Below are positions 43,038-52,096 of a stretch of DNA of 64,000 nucleotides, piece after piece. Position 1 is the stretch's first letter, and each line of letters opens with the position of its first letter. The position numbers were made by a program, and so were the translations under genes. Under the pieces are notes generated by a model. That model was not told where the DNA came from and did no database searches. It saw only the letters and a program-made list of their open reading frames with translations. This DNA comes from CAYXLI01 sp964464925 (lineage in GTDB: Bacteria; Acidobacteriota; Terriglobia; Bryobacterales; Bryobacteraceae): the NCBI GenBank assembly GCA_964464925.1, contig CAYXLI010000002.1, positions 62,001-126,000 on the forward strand. Direction: 5' to 3'.

Positions 43038-43892
43038 ATGCACCTTTCGCGGCGTGAACTATTCGCGGCTACGGCGACTGCCGCATTTGGCAGTGCCGCT
43101 GCGGCCCGAGGACTCCGGGGCCTTAAGGTCGGTGTTACCGACTGGAATCTGAAACAAACCGCGAAGCTGGAAGCAGTCGCCTTGGCTAAGAGTCTTGGCT
43201 TTGACGGCGTTCAAGTTAGCCTGGGGCGCAATCCGGCCGGCAACAAACTCCCTCTCGATAACGAAGATCTCATCCGGCAGTACGTCGCTGAATCCCGCAA
43301 ACAGAATATTCCCCTGGATGGAACGTGCTTGGACATTCTGCACGTGAACTACCTGAAGAACGACAAACTGGGGCAAAAGTGGGTCAATGATGGTATCGAT
43401 ATCACCCGTAAATTAGGGGCAAAAATAATGCTTTTGCCTTTCTTCGGCAAAGGGGCGCTCACCGCCAGGGAAGAGATGAACTACGTTGGAGATGTACTTC
43501 GCGAGCTTGCGCCTGCGGCTGAGCAGGCCGGTGTGATCCTCGGCCTCGAAGATACGATCTCCGCCGAAGACAATGTTCGCATCATGGATCGGGCCGGATC
43601 GAAAGCAGTCCTGGTCTACTACGACATCGGCAATTCGACAATTAACGGTTTCAATGTCTCTCGGGAAATCGACTGGCTGGGGAAAAAGCGGATCTGTCAG
43701 TTCCACTTCAAAGACAATCCGGGTTACCTCGGTGAAGGCAAAATCGACTTCCCGAAAATAGCTCAGACGATTTCTCAGATCGGGTGGGAGGGTTACGCAA
43801 ACCTGGAAACGGAGTCACCTTCCCGGTCCGTGGAAGCAGATATGCGCAAGAATCTCAGTTATGTACGCCGCGTCATTCAGGAAACGCACTAA
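43038..43892 (+). CDS. Tat-exported sugar phosphate isomerase/epimerase-like TIM-barrel protein
   Basis: 284 residues from the ATG at 43038; the open frame extends far upstream, but only here does a leader begin. SRRELFAATATAAFGSAAAA is a twin-arginine signal. The rest is the xylose isomerase-like TIM barrel: LGFDGVQVSLGR, LILHVN-like metal-side strands, GVILGLEDTISAEDNVRIMD, YYDIGNSTING, FHFKDNPGYLGEGKIDF and YANLETESPS, with Glu, Asp, His and Glu placed as metal ligands. The product is probably a periplasmic sugar isomerase or epimerase. TATACT at 43014-43019 is a good -10, giving a leader of only about 12 bases. Confidence 0.8.
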   Translation: MHLSRRELFAATATAAFGSAAAARGLRGLKVGVTDWNLKQTAKLEAVALAKSLGFDGVQVSLGRNPAGNKLPLDNEDLIRQYVAESRKQNIPLDGTCLDILHVNYLKNDKLGQKWVNDGIDITRKLGAKIMLLPFFGKGALTAREEMNYVGDVLRELAPAAEQAGVILGLEDTISAEDNVRIMDRAGSKAVLVYYDIGNSTINGFNVSREIDWLGKKRICQFHFKDNPGYLGEGKIDFPKIAQTISQIGWEGYANLETESPSRSVEADMRKNLSYVRRVIQETH

Positions 43893-43945
43893 GGTGAAGT
43901 GCCCGAACGCGAATTCGTAAGGAGGTAAACACCTCGATCGCGTGC

Positions 43946-43979
43946 TTAGCCACCTCTAATCGGTGGTTAGTGTGGTTTT
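43946..43979 (+). terminator. Probable terminator after the isomerase-like gene
   Basis: TTAGCCACC (43946-43954) pairs with GGTGGTTAG (43962-43970), a 9-bp stem with two G-T pairs and a 7-base loop, followed by TGTGGTTTT. It lies 54 bases after the stop codon. Confidence 0.55.
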
Positions 43980-44037
43980 CCGTTTCGATGCATGCCTTTG
44001 CAAGCCACCGGGCAGGAACCATACACCAAAATATCTA

Positions 44038-44066
44038 TTGACATTAGGGTAACTTAGATTTACTAT
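44038..44066 (+). promoter_or_regulatory. Strong sigma-70 type promoter of carD
   Basis: TTGACA (44038-44043), a 17-base spacer, and TACTAT (44061-44066). The -35 is a perfect match and the -10 differs at one position. The predicted start near 44073 gives a leader of about 55 bases before the carD ATG. It is the clearest housekeeping promoter in the window. Confidence 0.8.
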
Positions 44067-44128
44067 TCTGTTTCAGTTCTCCGCAAACGCAAGTAACAAC
44101 TTCATAAAGGTGTATAAGGGGTCCAAGC

Positions 44129-44638
44129 ATGACCTTTCAAGTTGGTGAAAAAGTCGTCTATCCGAATCATGGCGTTGGGACGATCGAAAATATCAGTACC
44201 CGGGCCTTCGGTTCACAGACAGAACGCTTCTATCTTCTTCGCCTCTCTTACCAGAGCCTCACGGTAATGGTTCCCTTCTCCCACGTCGAGCAAGTTGGCC
44301 TCCGCCGCGTCACCAAGACTAGCGATATCGCGCGCGTCCTGGTGTACTTGGCAAACGGGAAGGTCAAACTGACCGCCGATTGGAAGAACCGGTTCAAAGA
44401 GAACTCCGAAAGAATGCGAGTCGGCGGACTATTCGAGACCGCCGAGGTACTCAAGATGCTGCTCCTGGTGCAGTCGGAAAAGCCGTTATCCTTCCGGGAG
44501 AAAAAGATGTTGGACCGGGCGCGCCACATGCTCATCACCGAACTTTCCATCTGTCGCGGATTGTCCGAGATTGATTCTGTGGATGTGCTTACTAAGGCGG
44601 TCTCTAAATCAGGACTGCGCTGGCCGGATCCTCTCTAG
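44129..44638 (+). CDS. carD: CarD-family transcriptional regulator
   Basis: 169 residues. The N-terminal RNA polymerase-interacting Tudor-like domain is evident: FQVGEKVVYPNHGVGTIENI, RFYLLRLSYQSLTVMVPF. The helical C-terminal part (about 70-160) has DWKNRFKENSERMR and FREKKMLDRARHMLITEL, matching the DNA-interacting domain. CarD binds the RNA polymerase beta subunit and stabilises open complexes, especially at rRNA promoters. It is transcribed alone from the strong promoter at 44038 and is followed by a hairpin at 44658. Confidence 0.93.
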   Translation: MTFQVGEKVVYPNHGVGTIENISTRAFGSQTERFYLLRLSYQSLTVMVPFSHVEQVGLRRVTKTSDIARVLVYLANGKVKLTADWKNRFKENSERMRVGGLFETAEVLKMLLLVQSEKPLSFREKKMLDRARHMLITELSICRGLSEIDSVDVLTKAVSKSGLRWPDPL

Positions 44639-44657
44639 GAAATTGGTTTGCTCTCTG

Positions 44658-44684
44658 GGGAACGCTCTATCCGCTGGCGTTCCC
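44658..44684 (+). terminator. Hairpin after carD
   Basis: GGGAACGC (44658-44665) pairs perfectly with GCGTTCCC (44677-44684) around an 11-base loop, 20 bases after the carD stop. No T-run follows, so termination may be factor-assisted. Confidence 0.5.
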
Positions 44685-44852
44685 TGTTCATCCCCTCGGT
44701 TGTGCCCCGCTTCTAAGGTTCTTTCCGCCCGTGTTCCTATCTTCCTTTTGGAATCGATGCGCTGGCATTCCTAACAAGTACTCCAATGCCGAGTACTAGC
44801 TGATACTGAGTTAAAGGTCCTACGACTAGTTAGACAAGCTACATCTCGAACT

Positions 44853-44995
44853 GCCGCTCCGGTACGGTGCAACCGCTAGTTCCCCTCACAAAAACGGGGT
44901 AGCAGGTTCGGCTGGGTAAGCCCAAGGTAGGCCCTTTGCCTTAGATTCCTTTTAAGTTTTTACCTTGAGATCGGAAACTTAAGGGCTTACCCGGC
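44853..44995 (+). ncRNA. Candidate structured RNA / long 5' leader upstream of the repeat-protein gene
   Basis: Two nested foldable modules fill the 409-base gap after carD. Module 1: GCCG (44853) with CGGC (44909-44912), a small CCG-GTA-CGG hairpin, and a composite stem AACC-GCTA...CCCC / GGGG-TAGC-A-GGTT (44871-44908). Module 2: a 13-bp stem, 44911-44923 with 44983-44995 (one G-U pair), continued directly by TTAAGTTT/AAACTTAA (44952-44959 with 44975-44982), with AAGG...CCTT on the 5' side. AAGGTA at 44924 could alternatively pair with TACCTT at 44961, allowing a switch. It ends 52 bases before the ATG at 45048. I do not recognise a known riboswitch class. The rest of the gap shows nothing definite. 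Confidence 0.45.
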
Positions 44996-45047
44996 TATTC
45001 TTCTGCCGCCAGAACGCCGAACATAGTAACAGGGAAGAGGGCTTTCT

Positions 45048-48000
45048 ATGCGTTGCCTGCTGTGCGGGCGCGAACTGGCGTTGCTAAAGAAGCTCACCGA
45101 CAGTGAGTTTTGCTCGCCAGAGCACCGTACTGAGTTCTACGACAACCAACAGCGGCTCATCATTGAGCGGCTGCAGGGGAACGCCCTTCGTCTGCGCGCA
45201 TACCGGCAGAAGCTGGACAGGCAAAGCGCGCTTCCCCCGTTTGCGCCTTTTCTGCATCCCACCCTCGATATCCCTGTCAGCGGCCCCGGTTACCTGCAGT
45301 TTCTGGAGTTTGAGCCCTCGGAACTCCTTCTCTCGCCCCCCGGATTGGAGACAAAGGACTTTGCGCGATCGAAGAAGACAATGGGAACTCCTGGCATTCT
45401 GCCCGACTTCCCCCTCCCGGTCTTCTCGCGGAAAGCCCGCGCCGTGGCCATAAGTCTGGAATTCCTGCCGCCTTCGCCCTCCCGGGCAATCCTGACGAAC
45501 CTGTCACTCTTCGGCACCCAGAACAGGGTGCCGGCAGGGGCTCCCATTTCTGTGCGGCCTCAAGGCGTCAACGCTGAGCACCTCCGCCCATTCGAAGCCG
45601 CTGCCTTTCGAGCAGGGGCGTTCACCGCAGAACCCCACGTTCCGGGTTCCGGCGCGGACGTGGACGCTAACGGCGTGTCGCTTTCGCGTTCCATGGTGGG
45701 CATCCCGGGGCCAGACCCGAGAATGGACTCCCCGGCGCTTCATGGAAACCTCGCACCGGCACACACGGAAAGCACGGCTGCGGTTCGGCCGCAGGAGTAC
45801 TCGGCCGGATCCCAGTTGCCGATGGTCGCCAAGGCGTTCCGGTTCCGTCCAAAGGGTGGGATACAGGATTCCGGTCTGTCGGACTCCCTTCCGATCGACG
45901 CTGTCGCCGACGCACTTCTAAGCAAGCCTGCACGACCTGGGTTCACCCCTGAAGCCGTCTCTCTGGTCCCTGGATCAGTCGAGCGTCCGCTCAGCTTTTT
46001 ATCCGATGAACCCGTACAGGACGCCGCCCTCCCCTCAATGCTTGCGAAAGAGCCGGACATCGCGCACGGCGGCGCTTCCGGCGCGGTTTCTCCCCAGTGG
46101 AAGCCTTCCGCATCCGGGTTGGCCCCGGTTGCGTCCGCAAATCCATTCCGGATGCGGCCGAGGGGACCCGTTGCCGATTCCACGCTGGCCGCGATGCACG
46201 TCGCCGGTACCGAAGCCGTTGCGTCAGCAGGAAGCCCACAGAAGCCTGCATTCGTGGACACGGCGCGCGACCTGGCTCCATCGGTGCTCACCCGTCTGTT
46301 CCGTAGCCGGCCGCGCGGCCCGCTTGCGGATCAGAAGGTTCCGGCGCTGCTCGCCGGTTCGCTCGAAGTCGAATCCACCGTACCCGCGCACTCGCATCCA
46401 TACCTGTCGGTTGCGTCCGGGGAATTTGCTCCTAATCTCTGCCAGAAGCTGTACCATATGCGCCCGCGAGGCGGGGTGCAGGCTGCGGACATACGCGCCT
46501 TTGAGCATCTGGAAGCCCAGGCGGAGATCGCGGAGCAGCATCCGGCCATCTCCGCACTGCCGGAGCTCGAATCCGCGGAATTCACGCTGCGGCAAGCGCA
46601 AACGCCACTCCGCATGCGTCCCCGCGGTCCGGTCAGCAACGAACTCACAGCGGATCTGGCCCAATCGGCAATCACAGCGGCAGACTTTGTCCTGACGCCG
46701 ATGCACGGGACCCTGCCCGCCGAACTGATCGGGCAGTGCGCCCCGAACGCGCTGGATCATCAGTTCCGTATGCGGCCCAAGGCTGGGGTTCGTGATGCAC
46801 ACCTCGCCGCCTTCGAACAATTGGACTTCAACGCGGTTGCGTTCGTGGAGCGCCCTGCTCTCACGCTCACACTGCCGGACGGCATTTTGGCCGAGTGCGC
46901 TCCGAATCATTTGGATCGGCCATTCCGCATGCGCCCTCGCGCCGGTGTCATGGACCACGCACTCGCCGCATTCGGGCGAGTGGCTACTGGACCGGCCGAA
47001 GCGTTGGTTTCACCCCCGGTGAGGGCAGACCTTCCGGCGACCGAGCCGGCCGGGAGAACTCCCCGAACCGTCCAGAGACCATTCCACATGCGGCCCCGTG
47101 GTCCGGTTTCAGACCAGGCGATCTCATCGTTCGAGCACGTGGATATCGGGTTGCCGGCTGCCTTTAGCGGCGAGACGCATCCCGCTGTCGCCGGGCTCGC
47201 GCCGGCTGCCTCGTGCGAACCTAAATTCCTTGACCACCTGTTCCACATGAGGCCTCGTGGTCCTGTCGCGAGCCGCAATCTCACAGCCTTCCAGCGGTTC
47301 ACGGCATTGCCGATCGAACTGACTGCGTCTGCGATGCAATGGCCCGCGAGCAAGGCGATTCCGGAACCCGATTACGAGCCCGCATTCCTGGATAAACTCT
47401 ACAAAGCCCGGCCGCGCGCTGGTGTATTGGATAAGGCAGTGCGGGGGTATTGGGCGGTGGACGTCGGTGCGATCGAAATCATTCTGCCAGACATCATCAC
47501 CCCCGGCATGCCGCCGGTCTTGATGCGTCAGGCTCAAATGGTCTTCCGCGAACGGCCTCTACAGATGAGACCTCGCGGGCCGAAGCCCGGCGGAACGTCG
47601 AATTTCGAGAAGATCGAACCGGTTGCTCAGGACAAGAAGAAGGTTCGGGAAGCCTCCTGCATGGCACTTCCGGCCGGCGCAATCGGTACCGCGGTTCTGC
47701 CCTTCCTCGGCAGGCCGCAAACCGAGCTGCCCGCCATCGCCGTGGCTGGCGCGCTCGCTTTGCAGATTCCTGTCTCCGGCCCGCTGCCGGCCTCGTTGTC
47801 TGCTGTGCACCCGGCCACTGATGTGGTGTCCGTGCGCGGAATTCCGCCGGCGTTTTCCAACCTGTTCCGGCCCCGGCCTCGCAATCCGAAAACGACGCCC
47901 TTTGTTCTGCGCCTGGAACCGGCCCGGCTGGAAGAGACTGCCGTCATTGCCCTACCCTCTCCGCATTCGCTCGCAGCGTTCGTTCAATTACCAAAGGCTC

Positions 48001-49004
48001 CGGCAATGCCCGCGCATAACATTCTGCCGTGCAGCGAAGTCCAGCCGGTCGCGCCTCTGCTAAAGCAATCCGTAGTCGAGTTCGCCGAGACGGAACTAAC
48101 GGTGGAAACCCCGCTATTCCAGCCTGCAGTGGCCGGGAGTCTGCGCGAAACCGCTCGGACGGCATTCTGGAACGACCTGAAGCACCGCTGGTTCGGCGGC
48201 CTCTTCGGGAAGTGGAACACCTTGTCGAGAGATATGGTTTGGATCGGCACCTCTGCCGCCCTCCTGTTCGGTGTTTTCGTCCACTCCCATTTCATGGCGG
48301 GTCCGCATAAACTGAGCAGCAACATCGAGCGTGCCGATATTGCCGGAAATCCTATTCCACCGATCGAATCCGTAATTACGGAGAATTGGCCGACTATTCA
48401 GCGCAATATCGCCAATCACGCAGCTATCGATCTCGAGGACGATTTCACAGGCGGTTTGAATCGTTGGGACGGCGGCCCGAACTGGGCCAAAACCTGGAGC
48501 TATGACCAGCTTGGGGGAGTCCTCACAGGTAGTCTCGCCGTGCTCCGCGATTCCGTGGACATGACCGATTACCACGTGGAGTTTTCAGGCTCGATCGGCC
48601 GGTCTGCGTTGGGTTGGGCCGTGCGTGCGCGCGATGCACGCAATTATTACGCTCTCCAGATCGTCCAGACCACATCCGGGCCGCAGCCCCGGTTTAGCAT
48701 CGTCCGCTACGCGGTGGTCGACGGAAAAGAAGTCCGGAAGAAAACGACCGAAATCCCCCTGCCGGCGGACCCCAAAACTGTGTGGCGGGTCGTCATGGAC
48801 GTAAAAGGTCAGTTCTACACCCTAATGGTTCAGGACCATGTTGTCGATTTCTGGCAAGACGGCCGATTTCATTCCGGTGGCGTAGGCTTCTTCAGCCCTG
48901 CCGGCGAGCATGCCCGGCTGCACAAAGTTCGTGTTTCGTATCGTGACGACGCATTAGGCAAGATGTTCGCGATGGTCGCACCGGAAACCGGCAAAAAGAA
49001 TTAG
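45048..49004 (+). CDS. Giant repeat protein with zinc-knuckle N-terminus, membrane helix and C-terminal LamG/DUF1080-like domain
   Basis: 1318 residues and not a family I can name. The N-terminus has Cys3, Cys6, Cys22 and His26 (CLLC...FCSPEH), a likely zinc site. From about residue 260 to 945 a repeat recurs around the core F-R/H-MRPRG-P/G-V. Unit starts are at 366, 417, 468, 520, 572, 625, 678, 731, 784 and 837, so the period drifts from 51 to exactly 53. Outlying units sit near 263 and 939, with degenerate ones between. A membrane helix spans about 1064-1084 (WIGTSAALLFGVFVHSHFMAG). Residues 1120-1318 form a beta-sandwich (DDFTGGLNRWDG, VEFSGSIGRSALGWAVRARD, GGVGFFSPAGEHARLHKVRV). The start has GGAAGAGGG upstream. 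It is followed after 15 bases by a TPR gene. Confidence 0.8.
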   Translation: MRCLLCGRELALLKKLTDSEFCSPEHRTEFYDNQQRLIIERLQGNALRLRAYRQKLDRQSALPPFAPFLHPTLDIPVSGPGYLQFLEFEPSELLLSPPGLETKDFARSKKTMGTPGILPDFPLPVFSRKARAVAISLEFLPPSPSRAILTNLSLFGTQNRVPAGAPISVRPQGVNAEHLRPFEAAAFRAGAFTAEPHVPGSGADVDANGVSLSRSMVGIPGPDPRMDSPALHGNLAPAHTESTAAVRPQEYSAGSQLPMVAKAFRFRPKGGIQDSGLSDSLPIDAVADALLSKPARPGFTPEAVSLVPGSVERPLSFLSDEPVQDAALPSMLAKEPDIAHGGASGAVSPQWKPSASGLAPVASANPFRMRPRGPVADSTLAAMHVAGTEAVASAGSPQKPAFVDTARDLAPSVLTRLFRSRPRGPLADQKVPALLAGSLEVESTVPAHSHPYLSVASGEFAPNLCQKLYHMRPRGGVQAADIRAFEHLEAQAEIAEQHPAISALPELESAEFTLRQAQTPLRMRPRGPVSNELTADLAQSAITAADFVLTPMHGTLPAELIGQCAPNALDHQFRMRPKAGVRDAHLAAFEQLDFNAVAFVERPALTLTLPDGILAECAPNHLDRPFRMRPRAGVMDHALAAFGRVATGPAEALVSPPVRADLPATEPAGRTPRTVQRPFHMRPRGPVSDQAISSFEHVDIGLPAAFSGETHPAVAGLAPAASCEPKFLDHLFHMRPRGPVASRNLTAFQRFTALPIELTASAMQWPASKAIPEPDYEPAFLDKLYKARPRAGVLDKAVRGYWAVDVGAIEIILPDIITPGMPPVLMRQAQMVFRERPLQMRPRGPKPGGTSNFEKIEPVAQDKKKVREASCMALPAGAIGTAVLPFLGRPQTELPAIAVAGALALQIPVSGPLPASLSAVHPATDVVSVRGIPPAFSNLFRPRPRNPKTTPFVLRLEPARLEETAVIALPSPHSLAAFVQLPKAPAMPAHNILPCSEVQPVAPLLKQSVVEFAETELTVETPLFQPAVAGSLRETARTAFWNDLKHRWFGGLFGKWNTLSRDMVWIGTSAALLFGVFVHSHFMAGPHKLSSNIERADIAGNPIPPIESVITENWPTIQRNIANHAAIDLEDDFTGGLNRWDGGPNWAKTWSYDQLGGVLTGSLAVLRDSVDMTDYHVEFSGSIGRSALGWAVRARDARNYYALQIVQTTSGPQPRFSIVRYAVVDGKEVRKKTTEIPLPADPKTVWRVVMDVKGQFYTLMVQDHVVDFWQDGRFHSGGVGFFSPAGEHARLHKVRVSYRDDALGKMFAMVAPETGKKN

Positions 49005-49019
49005 GGAGTTTCCTCAAGC

Positions 49020-50660
49020 ATGAATCCGAAAACCCGGAAGGTTGACGAAGCCAAGGGAGGTTCCGCCGTAGCAACTGGGACACCCGCGCAGAACTCCGGC
49101 GCTGCCGCACTCGCGCGCGCCGTATCGTTGCACCTGGAAGGCAAGCGTAAAGAAGCCTTGCAGGAGCTCAAGACTGCGATCTCCAGTGGCGGAGAATCCG
49201 CTGAGTTGTTTTCGGCCATCGGACACATTCAGTTCGAATTAGAGCAGTACGAGGATGCCGCCAAGAGCTACACCAAGCTTTTGAGCATGGATCCGAAGCA
49301 CGCCGCTGGCAACTTCAATATCGCGGTGTGCTTTGAAAAGCTCGGGCGTTGGAATGAGGCTGCGGAACGGTTCAACAAGGCGTTGGAACTGAATCCGAAC
49401 CGCTCGGAAGCCCGGCTCGGCCTGGCCATCTGCCTGCTTCACCAAGAAAAATCAGAACAGGCTTTGGAAAACTTCGACCGTGTGCTGAGCGAGGATCCGG
49501 AGAACGAAACCGCCCTGTTCGGCAAAGCCGTCGGTCTTCAATTGCTGTGGCGCTTCGATGAGGCAACGGCAATTTATGAGAAGGTCCTCTCCGGCAATGC
49601 CGGTTCTGAGGAAGCACTCGTCAATCTGATCACGATCGGGATCGCCCGCAAGGACGTTCCGATGATCCGGGACCATTCGGAAAAGCTGGTCAAGCTGCGT
49701 CCCCATTCACAGACGGCGTTGGAAGGAATGGCGACGGTTGCGTTCGCGGACGAAGATTACGAAGCTGCCGCACGGTACTGTGAAAAGCTGGTGGAAGCCA
49801 CTCCGGATCATTTCGAGCGCTGCTTCAACCTCGGCGTCGCGAACCAGAAGTTAGGACATCTTGACAAGGCCGGCAAAGCCTATATGGATGCCATCCGGAT
49901 TCGTCCGGACGGCAAGCAGGCGCATGTGAACCTCGGCATGGTCCGCCAGGAGATGGGCGATCTCAAGGGCGCTCGCGAATCTTACGAGCGTGCGCTGCAG
50001 ATCAATCCGGACCTGCCGGAAGTGTTCTACAACCTCGCCTCCATCCTGGAACAACAGGGATCGAAGGAAGATGCCGAAAAGCTGTACGCCAAGCTCACGG
50101 CCCAGAAGGGCGATGCCGAAGATGCATGGTTCCGGCTTGGCTACCTGCGGCTGCAAAAGGGCGACTTCCGCGGCGCCATTGAGGCTTTCCAGGCCTGTGT
50201 AAAGAAGCGGCAGAACTGGCCGGAAGCGCACGTCAACCTCGGTATCGCGTACTGGCGCTTGAATGAGCGCGACCAGGCCGTGAAAGCCTTCGAACAGGTT
50301 CTTCAGATTGAGCCGAAGTCACTGGACGCCCTGCGAGGACTCGCTGCGCTTGCGGTGGAAAAGGAAGACTATCCGCGCGCCCTGGAGTTGCAGGCCAAAT
50401 TGATCGATCAGGGCGAGCGCACTCCGGAACTCTTTTACAACACCGGGCTGCTGCTCCAGAAGAGCGGCAAGGTAGACGATGCGATTCGGCTCTACCGTGA
50501 GGCCATCGCCCAGCGTCCGAACTTTGCGGAAGCGCTACTGAACCTCGGGCACGCCCTCAAGTCGCAGGGCAACGCGGATGAGGCGCGGAACTGCTGGAAG
50601 CAGGCGCTCGACGTGAAGCCTGAATTGGCCCAAGGGTACTTCGAACAGGCGGCCGGATAG
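49020..50660 (+). CDS. TPR-repeat protein
   Basis: 546 residues without a signal peptide, so cytoplasmic. After a short charged N-terminus, about 14 tetratricopeptide repeats fill the chain from residue 35 to the end, with the usual pattern (HAAGNFNIAVCFEKLGRWNEAAERFNKALELNP; KQAHVNLGMVRQEMGDLKGARESYERALQINP). TPRs bind partner proteins. The gene is 15 bases after the giant repeat protein and is probably co-expressed, so the cytoplasmic side of that protein is a candidate partner (inference). Confidence 0.88.
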   Translation: MNPKTRKVDEAKGGSAVATGTPAQNSGAAALARAVSLHLEGKRKEALQELKTAISSGGESAELFSAIGHIQFELEQYEDAAKSYTKLLSMDPKHAAGNFNIAVCFEKLGRWNEAAERFNKALELNPNRSEARLGLAICLLHQEKSEQALENFDRVLSEDPENETALFGKAVGLQLLWRFDEATAIYEKVLSGNAGSEEALVNLITIGIARKDVPMIRDHSEKLVKLRPHSQTALEGMATVAFADEDYEAAARYCEKLVEATPDHFERCFNLGVANQKLGHLDKAGKAYMDAIRIRPDGKQAHVNLGMVRQEMGDLKGARESYERALQINPDLPEVFYNLASILEQQGSKEDAEKLYAKLTAQKGDAEDAWFRLGYLRLQKGDFRGAIEAFQACVKKRQNWPEAHVNLGIAYWRLNERDQAVKAFEQVLQIEPKSLDALRGLAALAVEKEDYPRALELQAKLIDQGERTPELFYNTGLLLQKSGKVDDAIRLYREAIAQRPNFAEALLNLGHALKSQGNADEARNCWKQALDVKPELAQGYFEQAAG

Positions 50661-50672
50661 GCCGCCTTCCTT
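50648..50672. terminator. GC-rich hairpin at the convergent ends of the TPR and cyclophilin genes
   Basis: GGCGGCC (50648-50654) pairs perfectly with GGCCGCC (50660-50666) around GGATA, followed by TTCCTT. It overlaps the TPR stop codon and could end transcription from both sides. Confidence 0.5.
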
Positions 50673-51996
50673 ACTGCACAGGAACGAAAAGACTCTGCGG
50701 AATCGGCTCCCCGGCCGATAGCACCTTCAGTTGCACATCGCCCGAGGGCACCCCGGCAGGCACCACCACGTTGAACTGATACACACCTACCTGCCCCGGA
50801 ACCAGCCCGGCATAGAGCACTTGCGCCGGCAAATCCCCAAACTGGAAGTCCACCTGATTCGTAACAGTAGTTGTACCAGCGGCCACCTGACCTGCCACTT
50901 CTCCCGGAGTCACAGGGCCGAATCCGATGCCATAGAACGTCAGAGTTTCACCGGCTACCGCAGGTGTGTCTTTGACAAAGGCCCCAGTCGAGGCATGCAC
51001 GGCCGCCGCGTATTGCTTCCCGTTCACCTTGAACGATGCCGGAGCGAGCAGGCCTCCTGCTGTAGACCGAATCGTGAGATTAACCGCCGGGCTGGATTTG
51101 CCGTTGTATGTCACCACCACAGGCACCGCCCCTCCCACAGTCACATTCGCAGGCACCTGGACATTGACTTGAGCCGGACTGATCGAATACACATACGCCG
51201 GCTTGCCATCCACCGTGACCGTCACTCCGTCAAGCGATGTCGGCGCACGGCCCTCGCTAAAATCGTTAGTCCCCCAGGTCTTGGTGCTGCCGGCCAACCG
51301 CACGCCATAAATCTCGATGTAAGAACCTGCGGCGGCGGACGCGAATCCTCCAAAGCCCGATGCGGATATAACGCCGCTCTGCGTAATCGCCGGATTGTCA
51401 TCCAACACCTTGATAGAGTTGACCATCACCAGATTCGAGGCCGTGATCGTTCCGCCGTGGTAGTTCTGTAAGGGCAATTGATCAAATGGCGACCCTAAAG
51501 GTACAGGGGATAACGGCACGGCTGCGATTCGGTCCATAACGGCAAGACCAGCCGCGTCCACCACCTGCCCGAAGACCGTGAAGCCTCCGTTCTGGTTGTC
51601 CAGATTGCTCGAGTTATTCGCCAGGTTGAAGAACCACTGGTTGGTCGCACTGTTCGGATCATTGCCCAGCTTCGCCATTGCCAGCGTGCCGCGCGTATTC
51701 GAAACCTTGTATTCGTTGCGCACTGGCGGGTCGGAGGGAATCTCGCTGACATTATTATTCGTGAACCGGTATCCCCCGCCCTGGATAATAAACCCGGCGA
51801 CAGACCGGTGAAAGAAGGAGCTGTTATATAACCCCCTATTCATGTAGCTGAGGAAGTTCTGCACGGTGGCCGGAGCCACATCGGGCATCAGCTTCACGTC
51901 AATATTGCCGAGACTGGTTGCAAACCGCACCGTCTGTGCTGGGGCAGTCTGGAAAGCAAAGAGAAGGCCAAGGATCGCAAAAACAGGGTTCTTCAT
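50671..51996 (-). CDS. Exported cyclophilin-type peptidyl-prolyl isomerase fused to Solibacter-type C-terminal domain
   Basis: 441 residues with a signal peptide (to about APAQ, residue 20). The cyclophilin domain (about 22-190) has the catalytic Arg in FFHRSVAGFIIQGGG, NQWFFNLANN in place of the usual SQFFI segment, and FTVFGQVVD. From about 210 to the end is a beta-rich module (GSYIEIYGVRLAG, VTVTVDGKPAYVYSISPAQVNVQVP, ETLTFYGIGFGPVTPG, VLYAGLVPGQVGVYQFNVVVP) that I recognise as the C-terminal family described from Solibacter. It probably assists protein folding in the periplasm, with the C-terminal module for surface or partner attachment (inference). Confidence 0.88.
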   Translation of the reverse strand: MKNPVFAILGLLFAFQTAPAQTVRFATSLGNIDVKLMPDVAPATVQNFLSYMNRGLYNSSFFHRSVAGFIIQGGGYRFTNNNVSEIPSDPPVRNEYKVSNTRGTLAMAKLGNDPNSATNQWFFNLANNSSNLDNQNGGFTVFGQVVDAAGLAVMDRIAAVPLSPVPLGSPFDQLPLQNYHGGTITASNLVMVNSIKVLDDNPAITQSGVISASGFGGFASAAAGSYIEIYGVRLAGSTKTWGTNDFSEGRAPTSLDGVTVTVDGKPAYVYSISPAQVNVQVPANVTVGGAVPVVVTYNGKSSPAVNLTIRSTAGGLLAPASFKVNGKQYAAAVHASTGAFVKDTPAVAGETLTFYGIGFGPVTPGEVAGQVAAGTTTVTNQVDFQFGDLPAQVLYAGLVPGQVGVYQFNVVVPAGVPSGDVQLKVLSAGEPIPQSLFVPVQ

Positions 51997-52096
51997 GTGG
52001 GACTGGGGTAGGACTGCTCCGATTTTACCCTGAGCCCCCGGGGCCTCTGCACGCGCGCTCCAATTCTGATTTAATCTCTAGTCGAGGCGATTGCGG

